Shown here piece after piece: positions 33,687-43,064 of a stretch of 63,757 nucleotides of DNA. Under the pieces are notes generated by a model. The model was not told where the DNA came from. It did not search any database and worked only from the letters and a program-made list of their open reading frames with translations. Position numbers and translations under genes: made by a program. The number at the start of each line of letters is the position of its first letter. Position 1 is the stretch's first letter. Source of the DNA: Alphaproteobacteria bacterium UBA998 (lineage in GTDB: Bacteria; Pseudomonadota; Alphaproteobacteria; Rickettsiales; UBA998); assembly GCA_002291925.1 (NCBI GenBank), contig DBAY01000029.1, positions 1 to 63,757 of the forward strand, in the 5' to 3' direction.

Positions 33687-34852
33687 GAAGCTACGGCTCC
33701 CAGCGCCGGTTTGGTAGTTTGTGCTGTCGTGGGCTGGGCGATCTCTTCTGCAAGCCGCCGCACTTCGCTTGCCACCAGGGAATTGCCAAGCTCAAGGACC
33801 GTGGCGGCCTGATTCTCCGCTTTGACGATGGTTTTTATGTCATTGGGTACGTACAGATCAATGCGCCGGCCTACGACCCGCTCGAAGTCACGCGCATTGA
33901 TGGCTTCCTTGAATTTGGAACCACTGCGGTTGACCACTGTGATGATATGTTTTTCATCAATTCCGATACGCTGCCATGCCGTCAGCAGCCTGGCGGCATG
34001 GTTCACCGATTTCAGCCAGAGCTGCGCAATCAACACCACATGATGGGCGCTGGAGAGGGCGGACGAGGTCCAGCTGCTCCAGAGATGGGGCAGGTCCAGA
34101 ATCACATACTGGTATTTCTGCTGCAGTGACGTGATTAGGTCGCGGACAGACTCTGGCGTGACCTGCGGCAGAAAGTGCAAGGGCTGCGGGGCCGCCACCA
34201 CGTCAAAGATATCCCGGTAGCGCACGGTCATGCGATTGACCAGCGTCTCATCAATCCCCCGTTCCGGATGATCGAAGATTTCCTTGATGCCATATTTAGG
34301 TGCCAGATCCAGCTGGCGGGCAATCATGCCAAACTGATAGTCAAAATCGACCAGCACGACTGATTTGCGTTGCTCCGTGGCCAAGGCGTAGGCAGCATTG
34401 ATAGCGAGGGTGGTGCAGCCGTCACCTGCCGATGCGCCAATGAAGACCACTACCTGGCCCATCGCTCCCTTGCTGGCCTGACGCTGTATCATGACGCCAC
34501 GTAACTCTTCCAGTGTCACCTTGTGTGCGTAGTACTCGCTGACACCGCGGTCCATCAACTCGCGATAGAAACTGATATCGTTGGTTTGTCCGAGCACGGC
34601 GACACGGGTTTCCATATCGCAATGCTCGGCTAGGAGGTCTATTTCAGTCAGTATATCGTGACTGCGTGACCCGATATCGATGAAAACATAACGTGGCGTG
34701 TAGGTATGGGCCGAAAGCAACTGCGCGGCTTCTGCCACCGTGCCGACAATGACGTTAGCTTGAGCATAGCCAAGTGATGCCGCCAAGGCATCGGCCAGGG
34801 CACGGTAATCATCCGAGGCTAGAATGGCAAGTACGGGTGTTCGTATATCCAT
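33683..34852 (-). CDS. cpaE: CpaE/TadZ pilus-localizing ATPase-like protein
   Basis: CpaE (TadZ) places the Tad machine in the cell. The 389-residue protein has a receiver-like N-terminal domain (about 1-130) and a MinD/ParA-like C-terminal domain. Its Walker A-like loop is GASAGDGCTTLA, lacking the signature lysine of ParA but matching the atypical loop common in CpaE proteins. Later it has LVDFDYQFG and VILDLPHLWSSWT. A 33-bp gap separates it from cpaD. Confidence 0.9.
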   Translation of the reverse strand: MDIRTPVLAILASDDYRALADALAASLGYAQANVIVGTVAEAAQLLSAHTYTPRYVFIDIGSRSHDILTEIDLLAEHCDMETRVAVLGQTNDISFYRELMDRGVSEYYAHKVTLEELRGVMIQRQASKGAMGQVVVFIGASAGDGCTTLAINAAYALATEQRKSVVLVDFDYQFGMIARQLDLAPKYGIKEIFDHPERGIDETLVNRMTVRYRDIFDVVAAPQPLHFLPQVTPESVRDLITSLQQKYQYVILDLPHLWSSWTSSALSSAHHVVLIAQLWLKSVNHAARLLTAWQRIGIDEKHIITVVNRSGSKFKEAINARDFERVVGRRIDLYVPNDIKTIVKAENQAATVLELGNSLVASEVRRLAEEIAQPTTAQTTKPALGAVAS

Positions 34853-34885
34853 GTGTTTTACATGCCGTCAGCCCAGCAGCTACCA

Positions 34886-35476
34886 TTAGCTGCCAGACGC
34901 TAAGCCCACGCTGTACCTATCATTGTTCTCTTCTTTCGCAGGCGGATTGATGAACAGGTTGTAGGCCCGCACCATGCTGGCGGCATCCGGATAGTCAAGA
35001 AGGGTTGGGCTGACAAACTGGCGCTTGTCAGTGACCATCTGCACGAGGTTGCTGGCGACGGAGCAGCCAAGCGTTGGATAGTAAAGGTTATACGGATTGA
35101 TAGTATTATCGATATAGCGATTCTCACAGTCGCGCGCAAGGACGCGTTCATACACAAGCAGCACTTCGGTACGCTCCGACGCAGTGATTTCATAGGGCAG
35201 CCCGTAAAGCTTCAGAACCTCCTCCGCACGACCGCAAAGCGGATCGCCCTCAAAACATTGCAGTTCTGCACGTGAAGGCTGATCCGTTTCAATCCAATTG
35301 GCAATCTCGTCGGCTGACTGGTCGGATACCATCTCGACGGATACGACTTCCGAGGAAATATCCAACAGAGATTCCGGTGCACCGCGGTTCGCGTGGGCCT
35401 CGATGGGGATGGGGTTGCAGCCGGAGAGAGCTGTGAGGAGGACGAGGGCAGGAAGAAAGGTGCGATATGTGTTCAT
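34886..35476 (-). CDS. cpaD: CpaD-like Tad pilus lipoprotein
   Basis: CpaD is thought to assist or stabilize the CpaC secretin. The 196-residue protein has a lipobox LLTALSGC (lipid Cys20) and the CpaD-like ending LGCSVASNLVQMVTDKRQFVSP, where GCA-x-xN-L is the family hallmark. It begins 2 nt after cpaC, and its position between cpaC and cpaE supports the call, though CpaD proteins are poorly conserved. Confidence 0.88.
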   Translation of the reverse strand: MNTYRTFLPALVLLTALSGCNPIPIEAHANRGAPESLLDISSEVVSVEMVSDQSADEIANWIETDQPSRAELQCFEGDPLCGRAEEVLKLYGLPYEITASERTEVLLVYERVLARDCENRYIDNTINPYNLYYPTLGCSVASNLVQMVTDKRQFVSPTLLDYPDAASMVRAYNLFINPPAKEENNDRYSVGLASGS

Positions 35477-35478
35477 GA

Positions 35479-36981
35479 CTAGTCTACCATAAATCCAATG
35501 GGGCCTTCGACCTGTGGGGTCTGTCCAATGCGGCGAGCATCGCCATTTAGCGTGCCAAGTGCACCGTAGAAGAAGCTCTCCATGACACTGGCTGGGGCAA
35601 AATTGTCTGTGGGCAGTTTCACATCAGCCGAAGCCATGGGGTCGACCAGGTACGGGGTGACGGCCAGCACAAGTTCTGTTTCTTCTCGACGGAACTGGGT
35701 TGAGCGGAACAAGGCGCTTAGGATGGGCACTTCGCCTAGGCCCGGCACCTGATCAACGGTAGAGCGCATATTATCCGTGATAAGACCGGCAATCATGAAG
35801 CTTTCTCCGGGTGAGAGCTCGATAACGGTGCTTGCGCGGCGTGTGAGCAGGCTGGGAATGGAAATCCCCTGCAATTGCACAGCTGCGGTGGGGTTGAGCT
35901 CGGACACTTCAGGCTCTACGGACATGCGAATCCGGCTTTCTGTCAATACCGTCGGTTTGAACTTTACGGAAACACCAAACGGCTTGAACTGCACGGTCAC
36001 GAATGCGCTTCCCCCTGCTCCACCGCCAGTGCCACCTCCCTGCGGCACCAGGATCGGAAACTCGCCACCCGCGAGGAATTTGGCTTCTTCTCCGGAAAGT
36101 GCGACCAGATTAGGTTCAGCCAAAACTTTGAATAACCCGTTCTGCTCGAGCGCGTTCAGTGCGGCCGATAGTCCGTCGCCACTACTATTCTGGAAGGTGG
36201 CGCCAAGTATCCCGAACGAGCGCTCAGTCGGGATGCTGTATGATCCAAACCCAATACCACTTCCCGCCGTTACAAAGCCTCTCCCAAAACCTGTGCCCAG
36301 TTGGAAGAGCGTGTCGCTGCCGTCAGAAATCCCTTGTAGATTTACACCAAGGTCTTTCAGTGCCGTACGACGAATCTCGCCTACGCGCACCCGCAGCGAA
36401 ACCTGCTGTCCGCTGACCACCTCCATCAGGTTCAGTACCTTGGATTTAATTTCCCCCGCATCATTGGATGCGCCCGCAGAGCCTGCCCCAGCCGAGGCCC
36501 CTTGGGAATCGCCACCCAGCGGCGCAATGTACTGATCGACAATCTTGACAGCTTGAGCTGCGGCCAGCGTGCTGCTGACTTGGCCGGTCAGTGCGATGTT
36601 GGTGTTGACCATCTCCACGCCGATAGATTCGTAGGGCATCAGCTCCTTCAACGTCTTGCGGATGGCAGGCAGATCATAACCCACCGTAACCTCGACAGAA
36701 CGGATCAGGTCATTATTTTCGCCGAAAGCGCGTACCGTGGTCTGGCCCACCTTTTTACCAATGATGGAGAGTTTGTTCTTGCCATGCGGATAGATGTCGG
36801 CCACGTCGGGGTCCGCCACCATTACCTCCGACATATTTTTTGGCAGATTGATTAATACCGAGCGATGCACGGGCACGTTAATCTCCTCAGCCGCCAGAGC
36901 GGGGGAGACGGCTAATGCGCTCAGCAGGGCCGTAATTAGCAGGGCTTTTGCCGTTTTTATGCCTTTGGGGCTCAACATCAT
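35479..36981 (-). CDS. cpaC: CpaC/RcpA secretin of the Tad pilus
   Basis: CpaC forms the outer-membrane channel for the Flp pilus. I chose the ATG at 36981, preceded by AGAGGAA, giving about 500 residues with a signal peptide ending near SPALAAEE. An N-terminal BON/pilus-assembly block (HRSVLINLPKNMSEVMVADP) is followed by the secretin core with VLAEPNLVALSGEEAKFLAGGEFPIL split by a Gly-rich loop and the C-terminal GLITDNMRSTVDQVPGLGEVP block. cpaB ends 26 bp upstream. Confidence 0.94.
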   Translation of the reverse strand: MMLSPKGIKTAKALLITALLSALAVSPALAAEEINVPVHRSVLINLPKNMSEVMVADPDVADIYPHGKNKLSIIGKKVGQTTVRAFGENNDLIRSVEVTVGYDLPAIRKTLKELMPYESIGVEMVNTNIALTGQVSSTLAAAQAVKIVDQYIAPLGGDSQGASAGAGSAGASNDAGEIKSKVLNLMEVVSGQQVSLRVRVGEIRRTALKDLGVNLQGISDGSDTLFQLGTGFGRGFVTAGSGIGFGSYSIPTERSFGILGATFQNSSGDGLSAALNALEQNGLFKVLAEPNLVALSGEEAKFLAGGEFPILVPQGGGTGGGAGGSAFVTVQFKPFGVSVKFKPTVLTESRIRMSVEPEVSELNPTAAVQLQGISIPSLLTRRASTVIELSPGESFMIAGLITDNMRSTVDQVPGLGEVPILSALFRSTQFRREETELVLAVTPYLVDPMASADVKLPTDNFAPASVMESFFYGALGTLNGDARRIGQTPQVEGPIGFMVD

Positions 36982-37007
36982 CCCATTCCTCTGTAAGTAA
37001 TGTATTC

Positions 37008-37949
37008 TCATTTCGGCGACGTCACTGCCACAGGGGCCCTACCTTGCGCGGGGGACAGCAGCGATGCTCCGGCAGGAAGCTGCGTAATGTCCTTGGTAGA
37101 GGTGCCACGAACCACCCTCACCGGCTGGTTACTCGCACCAAGTCCATTCTTCTGATCGTCGCTTGTGTGGGTCAGGTCTGCCACGCTTGTAGGAGTGGTC
37201 TCCTCTACCACATCCCTATCCTTCAACGCACGAAGCGCCAGGGATACGTAACCAGTTTCCTGAGCGAGCCTAAGTTTCTGAGCCTGCTCCAGCGTTACCT
37301 CCAGACTTACGCTGGAAGGGGGGCGTTTTTGCCCTCCCTCAGCCTGATTCTGGCCAGCGGTACTGCGGTCGTCGACGGCCAATACCTTCACGTTGGTAAG
37401 CAGCAATTCGGTGAAAGATTCTTTCTTTTCGAACCCGACCTGCTGTTGTGCAGCTTGCGTACCCACCGGGAGATCGTGCGTTACAAGCACATCCACATAA
37501 TCACCGGGGAAAATGAAGCCGGCTACAGCTGAGATATTGTCGACTTGGATGGTGCTTACTTTGTAACCGGGTTCCAATGCGGCTGCCAGAAAATTTGGAT
37601 CGCTCGGATTGGACAGTTTTGACAAGATTATCGGTTCGCCTTCTTGGAAGCTAGAACGCGTGACCATACCCACCACATCCGTTGCATTGCTTCCCGCAGT
37701 AACAAAGCCGCTCAGAACTAGGTGGCTAGGCCACGGCTGGCGGCTGAGCATGTCAGGGGTTAAGGCCATGCCAATGGGAATGGGGCGGGCGGCAACAAGA
37801 ACATCAGCGGTCTGAACAGCTTGCACGGCAGGAGCCGTAGGCGATATTTGCGTAGTCGGCGCCGGAGCAGCAGGCTGCGAGACTGAAAAAAAGATATATC
37901 CAGCCGCAACCGCAAGGAATAAGGCAATAACAATACCAATCAGACGCAT
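37008..37949 (-). CDS. cpaB: CpaB/RcpC Tad pilus assembly protein
   Basis: CpaB is a periplasmic or inner-membrane anchored SAF-domain protein needed for Tad pilus assembly. The 313-residue protein has one N-terminal membrane segment (LIGIVIALFLAVAAGYIFF), the SAF/CpaB-like part (VLVAARPIPIGMALTPDML, near residue 50) and the RcpC domain (YKVSTIQVDNISAVAGFIFPGDYVDVL). It is the first gene of the operon, and no pilin gene precedes it in this window. Confidence 0.92.
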   Translation of the reverse strand: MRLIGIVIALFLAVAAGYIFFSVSQPAAPAPTTQISPTAPAVQAVQTADVLVAARPIPIGMALTPDMLSRQPWPSHLVLSGFVTAGSNATDVVGMVTRSSFQEGEPIILSKLSNPSDPNFLAAALEPGYKVSTIQVDNISAVAGFIFPGDYVDVLVTHDLPVGTQAAQQQVGFEKKESFTELLLTNVKVLAVDDRSTAGQNQAEGGQKRPPSSVSLEVTLEQAQKLRLAQETGYVSLALRALKDRDVVEETTPTSVADLTHTSDDQKNGLGASNQPVRVVRGTSTKDITQLPAGASLLSPAQGRAPVAVTSPK

Positions 37950-38210
37950 ACGAAAAATAGCCCCGAGAAGTTGGCAGACAGGGCGATTTCTGCCCTATCG
38001 ACAATTAACGGCTATAGTAAGCGAAATAAAAAAAAACGCGTCAAGCGATTCTCCAGGGTCCCGAATGAATTTGTTACAATCGATTTGCTGCGTGACATAA
38101 TTATCAACGAACTGATTAAAAAATTACTAATTAATAGATTGCGTCTTGCAAATTGATCAAGCATATCGTAACAGTGTTGCTTTTTTATCTAATATACGGA
38201 GGAATAGGTA
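37950..38210. promoter_or_regulatory. Divergent intergenic region between cpaB and the RidA gene
   Basis: This 261-bp AT-rich spacer is the expected promoter region of the Tad operon on the minus strand and of the RidA gene on the plus strand. A 6-bp inverted repeat GGCAGA...TCTGCC lies at 37972-37993, and a poly-A run at about 38028-38036. I see no convincing sigma70 pair or pilin gene; a 61-codon frame inside lacks any family match or ribosome site. Confidence 0.35.
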
Positions 38211-38672
38211 ATGAACGCCGTTGAACAGCGTCTTTCTGCTCTTGGATTGCATTTGCCCACTGTGTCTGCGCCGGCGGCCAACTATGTCCCCTACACCATC
38301 AGCAGTAATATAGTGTTTCTCTCCGGCACCCTGCCGATCGTTAATGGCAAGCCGGGCTTCATCGGCAAGCTGGGCGAGAATTTCACCATCGAGCAGGGGC
38401 AGGAAACAGCCCGCTGCTGCGTGCTTAACATTCTGGGCCACCTGAAAAATGCGCTGGGCGGCGACCTTGACCGCGTCAAGCGCGTGGTACGGCTGGGGGT
38501 GTTTGTCAATGCGACGCCGGATTTCACCGAGCACCCGAAAGTCGCCAATGGCGCCTCAGACCTGATGGTGGAGCTGTTTGGCGACAAGGGCCGCCATGCC
38601 CGCTTCGCGGTGGGGGTCAGCGGCCTGCCATTCGGCGTGGCCGTCGAGGTGGACGCGACCTTCGAAATCTAG
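38211..38672 (+). CDS. RidA family protein
   Basis: RidA/YjgF/UK114 proteins deaminate reactive enamine and imine intermediates, protecting PLP enzymes. The 153-residue protein has the family core with VFLSGTLPI, NILGHLKNALGGDLDRVKRVVRLGVFVN, FTEHPKVANGASDLMVELFGDKGRHARFAVGV in sections, and a GLPFGVAVEVDA ending. A strong GGAGGAATAGGT ribosome site precedes the ATG. It belongs to the longer, RidA-like subgroup, so exact activity is uncertain. Confidence 0.88.
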   Translation: MNAVEQRLSALGLHLPTVSAPAANYVPYTISSNIVFLSGTLPIVNGKPGFIGKLGENFTIEQGQETARCCVLNILGHLKNALGGDLDRVKRVVRLGVFVNATPDFTEHPKVANGASDLMVELFGDKGRHARFAVGVSGLPFGVAVEVDATFEI

Positions 38673-38691
38673 GGTTATCAGCCACAAAAAA

Positions 38692-38722
38692 AGCCGCCCG
38701 GGGATAGCTCGGGCGGCTTTTT
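38692..38722. terminator. Bidirectional Rho-independent terminator
   Basis: AGCCGCCCG (38692-38700) pairs with CGGGCGGCT (38710-38718). An A-run precedes and a T-run follows the stem, so it can stop the RidA transcript on the plus strand and the CoA-transferase operon on the minus strand. Confidence 0.88.
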
Positions 38723-38735
38723 CGTTTGTGATGCG

Positions 38736-39386
38736 TCAGGCGGCCTTGGCTTCCAGATCGAATTCGAAATGGGCTTCGGTGCGGTCGCGCACTTCCTGCT
38801 TCAGCACGCCGGGGGCGAGTTCGGTGAGGTAAAGGGTGCCGTTGCGGAACTCGAAGACGCCGAGCTCGGTGATGATCATGTCCACCACGCCGACGCCGGT
38901 GAGGGGCAGGTTGCACTCTTTCACCAGTTTTGGCCCGCCATCCTTCGTGTTGTGCTCCATCACGATGAGGATTTTCTGCACCCCGGCGACCAGATCCATC
39001 GCACCGCCCATGCCCTTGACCATCTTGCCGGGCACCATCCAGTTGGCGAGGTCGCCCTTCTCGGAGACCTGCATGGCACCGAGGATGGCGAGGTCGATAT
39101 GCCCGCCGCGGATCATGCCAAAGGATTGGGCGCTGTCGAAATAGACGGAGTAAGGCAGCTCGGAAATGGTTTGCTTGCCCGCATTGATGAGGTCCGCATC
39201 GATGGCGTCCTCGGTCGGGTAGGGGCCCATGCCGAGCATGCCGTTTTCCGACTGCAGGATAATGTGCATCCCGGCGGGGATGTGGTTGGCCACCAGCGTC
39301 GGGATGCCGATGCCGAGATTGACGTAAAAACCGTCGCGCAGCTCTTCGGCGGCGCGGGCAACCATGTCGTCACGGGTCCAGGGCAT
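38736..39386 (-). CDS. scoB: 3-oxoacid CoA-transferase subunit B
   Basis: This is the small, catalytic subunit of succinyl-CoA:3-ketoacid CoA-transferase, which activates acetoacetate using succinyl-CoA. The start is the ATG at 39386 after AAGGAGAA. The product is 216 residues and carries the catalytic-glutamate motif LQSENGMLGMGP and the VNLGIGIPTLVANHIP opening. It follows scoA with a 10-nt gap. Confidence 0.93.
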   Translation of the reverse strand: MPWTRDDMVARAAEELRDGFYVNLGIGIPTLVANHIPAGMHIILQSENGMLGMGPYPTEDAIDADLINAGKQTISELPYSVYFDSAQSFGMIRGGHIDLAILGAMQVSEKGDLANWMVPGKMVKGMGGAMDLVAGVQKILIVMEHNTKDGGPKLVKECNLPLTGVGVVDMIITELGVFEFRNGTLYLTELAPGVLKQEVRDRTEAHFEFDLEAKAA

Positions 39387-39396
39387 AGTATTCTCC

Positions 39397-40095
39397 TTAC
39401 GCGGCTCGGGTGGTGCGGAATTCGATGCGCTTCTCGAAATGATCGCCGAGGAAGGCGCGCTGCACATAGATGCCGGGGGTGTGGATCAGGTCGGGGTTGA
39501 GCTGGCCCTCCTCGACGATTTCCTCCACCTCGACAATGGTGACCTTGGCGGCGGTGGCCATCACCGGGTTGAAGTTCCGCGCGGTCTTGCGGTAGATGAG
39601 ATTGCCGGCGGTATCGGCCTTCCACGCCTTGATGATGGCTAGGTCGGCGAACAGGCCGGTTTCCATCACGTAGGTCTTGCCGCCGAACTCGCGGGTTTCC
39701 TTGCCCTGCGCCACCACGGTGCCGACCCCGGTGCGGGTGTAGAAGGCCGGAATGCCGGCGCCGCCTGCGCGGATGCGCTCGGCCAGCGTACCTTGCGGGT
39801 TGAATTCCACTTCCAATTCGCCGTGCAGGAACTGGCGCTCGAATTCCTTGTTCTCGCCGACGTAAGACGAGACCATCTTCTTGATCTGCTTGTTGTTAAG
39901 CAATTTGCCGAGGCCGAACCCATCCACGCCGCAATTGTTGGAAATGACGGTAAGCCCCTTGACGCCAGATTGCAGAATGACCTCGATGCAATGCTCGGGA
40001 ATGCCGCACAGGCCGAAGCCTCCGGCCATGATGGTCATGTTGTCATGCAGCAGGCCGTCGAGGGCGTCCGCCGCATCGCGGTAGATCTTTTTCAT
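39397..40095 (-). CDS. scoA: 3-oxoacid CoA-transferase subunit A
   Basis: This partner of scoB forms the heteromeric CoA-transferase. The 232-residue protein opens with the family signature MTIMAGGFGLCGIPEHCIE and contains the glycine-rich PQGTLAERIRAGGAGIPAFYTRTG loop in sections. A GGAG site precedes the ATG. The pair forms a two-gene operon ending at the bidirectional terminator. Confidence 0.93.
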   Translation of the reverse strand: MKKIYRDAADALDGLLHDNMTIMAGGFGLCGIPEHCIEVILQSGVKGLTVISNNCGVDGFGLGKLLNNKQIKKMVSSYVGENKEFERQFLHGELEVEFNPQGTLAERIRAGGAGIPAFYTRTGVGTVVAQGKETREFGGKTYVMETGLFADLAIIKAWKADTAGNLIYRKTARNFNPVMATAAKVTIVEVEEIVEEGQLNPDLIHTPGIYVQRAFLGDHFEKRIEFRTTRAA

Positions 40096-40149
40096 GCAGG
40101 GCTCCTTGCCTTACTTCCGGCTGGTTCTAGCCCATCCGACGCAAAGAAT

Positions 40150-40971
40150 CTAGGGCTCATGTGCGGCGGGGCACCAGCCATGCGCGCCGCCGAAGCGACG
40201 GATGGTCTCCGTCAGGTCGTCCAGCGGGAATTGCGTATGATCCACGGTCGGATAGAAGCGGCCCTCCTTTGGGGCATGGGCGGCGGCGAGCAGGGCGCGC
40301 CCGTCTTCCACCGGCACCACGGCGTCGCGCTCGCCGTGAAACAGCAGGAGGGGGGCGTGGACCCGATCCATCTTGGCGAGGGATTCATAGCGGTCCTTCA
40401 GCAGCCGCGCGACAGGGATGAACGGGTAGCGCGCCTGCCCGCGACGGACGATGGAGGTATAGGGCGCTTCCAGAATGATACCCGCGACGGGGTACTCAGT
40501 GGCCATCTGCACGGCGACACCGCTACCGAGGGATTCGCCATAAAGCATGATCTGCGAGAGTGGAACACCGCGTATAGTGCGCAGGTAGGCGATGGCGGCG
40601 CGTGCATCGGCGTAGAGGCCCTGCTCGCTGGGCGTGCCCTCGCTCGTGCCGAAGCCGCGATATTCCAGCGCCATCACGCCGAAGCCCGCCCTGGCCAGCG
40701 CCTGATATTTGGCGGCCCGGTTGCCGAGATGCCCAGCATTGCCGTGGAAATAAACGATAGTGGCGAAGCCGGGCTGAGGGAGGTGCTCCCACGCGGTGAG
40801 TTTCACCGCGTCAGCGGCGGTGAGGGAAATCTCGCGGAAGCCTTGCAGGCCATAGGTCGCGGGGGGTTGCAGGTCACGGGCCGGGAAATAGAGCAGGTGG
40901 CGCTGCATAACGTAAAGCCCGGCCAGCAGCGCGCCATACACGAGAAGAGCCGTCAGTAAAAAGGAGGTCAT
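40150..40971 (-). CDS. Alpha/beta hydrolase, membrane-anchored
   Basis: The start is probably the ATG of MTSFLLTALL, giving 273 residues. An N-terminal hydrophobic anchor (about residues 3-20) is followed by an alpha/beta hydrolase of the BEM46/YfhR type. The visible catalytic triad is Ser in GESLGSG, Asp in GERDAVVP and His in VDHTQF. The substrate is unknown, with ester or thioester hydrolysis likely. It is divergent from cpaA. Confidence 0.85.
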   Translation of the reverse strand: MTSFLLTALLVYGALLAGLYVMQRHLLYFPARDLQPPATYGLQGFREISLTAADAVKLTAWEHLPQPGFATIVYFHGNAGHLGNRAAKYQALARAGFGVMALEYRGFGTSEGTPSEQGLYADARAAIAYLRTIRGVPLSQIMLYGESLGSGVAVQMATEYPVAGIILEAPYTSIVRRGQARYPFIPVARLLKDRYESLAKMDRVHAPLLLFHGERDAVVPVEDGRALLAAAHAPKEGRFYPTVDHTQFPLDDLTETIRRFGGAHGWCPAAHEP

Positions 40972-41099
40972 GCACCGTGTCATGGGGCCAGGGGGCGGAC
41001 CGTGGCCGCGCGTGCGCGCCTCGGCGGATTCAACAAATTCTCTTCTATTCTGCCACGCAAATACTTGCCTTGCCAGTGCAATCTCCGTTTAATGGCGGC

Positions 41100-41654
41100 A
41101 TGGACGCTGCTCTGATTTTTGCCCTCATGCTGAGCGTGCTGCTCGTCATCGCCATGATGACGGACGCGGCGCGCTACATCATCCCCAACTGGCTGAACGG
41201 GATGATTCTGCTGCTGTACCCGCTGATGTTCTTCGCGGTGCCGGGAGGGGCGGAGGTCGACTGGCTGCACGGGCTGTACGGGCTCGGCATTGTCTTTGCG
41301 GGCGGCTACCTGCTGTTCGCCTTCAACATCATGGGCGGCGGCGATGTGAAGATGCTGGCCGCGCTGGCGTTGTGGTGCGGCTTCGGCATGCCGCTGGCGG
41401 AATTTGTCCTCTACTCCGCCGTGCTCGGCGGCGGATTGACGCTGCTCCTTCTGTTCGGGCGGCTGGTGGCGGCGTTCATCGGCAGCCTGATGAAAACCTC
41501 GCCCAACCTCCCCCGCGTGCTGAGTTTCGGCGAGCCGGTTCCCTACGGCATCGCGATTGCCCTCGGCTTTCTGATCGTCCTGTGGACGGACCGTATTCCG
41601 GGGCTGGCCGGTGTACAGAAGGCCGCGCTGGCGATATTGGGCCTTCAAGCGTAG
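41100..41654 (+). CDS. cpaA: Prepilin peptidase CpaA
   Basis: CpaA is the inner-membrane aspartic protease that trims Flp prepilins. The ATG at 41100 gives a 184-residue protein with about six membrane helices. The two catalytic aspartates sit in MTDAARYIIPNW and GGGDVKMLAAL (the GxGD motif). It is not next to the Tad operon, which ends at 37949 about 3 kb away, but is the only peptidase here that can serve it. Its last 10 bp overlap the convergent der stop. Confidence 0.9.
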   Translation: MDAALIFALMLSVLLVIAMMTDAARYIIPNWLNGMILLLYPLMFFAVPGGAEVDWLHGLYGLGIVFAGGYLLFAFNIMGGGDVKMLAALALWCGFGMPLAEFVLYSAVLGGGLTLLLLFGRLVAAFIGSLMKTSPNLPRVLSFGEPVPYGIAIALGFLIVLWTDRIPGLAGVQKAALAILGLQA

Positions 41655-43063
41655 GGGTTTTTGCCGGCGCGCCAGAACAGGCGCAGCGGAATGCCGGGCA
41701 GTCCGAAGGTTTCCCGCAGGGAATTCATCAGATAACGCTTATAGGACATCGGAATGTCCGTATCGCGGTTGGCGAAGATGATGAAACGCGGCGGGCGCGA
41801 TTTGCTCTGGGTGATGTAGCGCAGCTTGAACCGCCGTCCGCTGATCATGGGCGGGGTGTGACGCTGGGTGGCCTCTTCCAGCCAGCGGTTCAGCTCACCC
41901 GTGCCGAGCCGCGTGTTCCAGAGCGTGTGCATGCGCAGCGCTTCCTTCATCAGCTTGTCCAGCCCCTCGCCGCGATCGGCGGAGACGGGCACCAGCGGTA
42001 CGCCCTTCATCTGCGGAATGACATCTTCCAGCCGGTAGGCGAGGTCTTCCAGCAAGGTCTGCTTTTCCTGCACAAGATCCCATTTGTTGACGGCGATGAC
42101 GCAGGCGCGGCCCTCGCGCTCGATCAGCCCGGCCAGCGCATTGTCCTGCTTCTCCAGCGGCATGGTGGCATCCAGTACCAGAATGGCGACATGGGTGAAG
42201 CGCAGCGCGTGGGTGGTATTGGAGATGGACATCTTCTCCAGCACGCCCTCCACCTTGCCCTTCTTGCGCAGGCCGGCGGTGTCGACCAGCTCCATCTCCT
42301 GCCCGCGCCACTGGAAGGGTACGGTGACGGCGTCGCGCGTCATCCCCGCCTCCGGGCCGGTGAGGAGGCGATCCTCACCGAGCAGCTTGTTGATAAGCGT
42401 GGATTTGCCCACGTTCGGGCGACCGACGACGGTCAATTTCAGCGGGCCGCCGGGGGTGTCGTCCGCTTCCGTGTCCGCGTCCGTCGCATCCTCGGCCTCC
42501 TTCAGGCGGCGCAGCTTGCGTTGGGAGGCGCCTTTGCCCTCCGGCTTCGAGGCCGGTCTGGCCTCGTGCTCGCCCACATAGGGAGCGACCGCCGCATAAA
42601 GCTCGGCCAGCCCCTCGCCATGCTCGGCGGAGAGAGGCACCGGCTCGCCAAAGCCCAGCCGGTAGGCATCGATGACGCCGCTGGCCGCCTGCTTTGATTC
42701 CGCCTTGTTGGCCACCAGCACCACGGGCACGCCGTGCTGGCGCACCAGCCGCGCAAAGGTTTCATCCGCCGCCGTGATGCCCGCCATCGCGTCGATCACC
42801 AGCAGCGCGACATCGGCCTCGTCGAGCGCTTTCAGGGCCTGACGGCTCATGCGCTCGGCCAGGCTTCCGGCGGCGGCCTGCTCCAGCCCCGGCGTGTCGA
42901 TGATTTCCAGATCAAGCGGCCCCAGCGTGCCCTTGCCGTAGCGCCGGTCGCGCGTGACGCCGGGCGTGTCGAAGACGATGGCCTCCTTGCGGCCGACCAG
43001 CCGGTTATAGAGGGTGGACTTGCCGACATTCGGGCGTCCGACAATGGCGAGGCGAAGGGGCAT
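41645..43063 (-). CDS. der: Ribosome biogenesis GTPase Der (EngA)
   Basis: Der is a 50S ribosome assembly GTPase with two tandem G domains. The 472-residue protein has GRPNVGKST at residues 8-16 and again near 220, each with DTPG/DTAG and NKxD-type motifs (VANKAES is a diverged G4 in domain 1; VNKWD in domain 2), and a C-terminal KH-like domain. A charged linker near 170-210 (EDATDADTEADDTPGG) separates the halves. It is the last gene of guaA-TPR-bamB-der. Confidence 0.96.
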   Translation of the reverse strand: MPLRLAIVGRPNVGKSTLYNRLVGRKEAIVFDTPGVTRDRRYGKGTLGPLDLEIIDTPGLEQAAAGSLAERMSRQALKALDEADVALLVIDAMAGITAADETFARLVRQHGVPVVLVANKAESKQAASGVIDAYRLGFGEPVPLSAEHGEGLAELYAAVAPYVGEHEARPASKPEGKGASQRKLRRLKEAEDATDADTEADDTPGGPLKLTVVGRPNVGKSTLINKLLGEDRLLTGPEAGMTRDAVTVPFQWRGQEMELVDTAGLRKKGKVEGVLEKMSISNTTHALRFTHVAILVLDATMPLEKQDNALAGLIEREGRACVIAVNKWDLVQEKQTLLEDLAYRLEDVIPQMKGVPLVPVSADRGEGLDKLMKEALRMHTLWNTRLGTGELNRWLEEATQRHTPPMISGRRFKLRYITQSKSRPPRFIIFANRDTDIPMSYKRYLMNSLRETFGLPGIPLRLFWRAGKNPYA

Positions 43064-43064
43064 G

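Noticed and set aside
37971..38156. 61-codon frame upstream of the RidA gene
   Set aside because: No ribosome site, no pilin-like signal and no family match; the region is better read as a promoter spacer.
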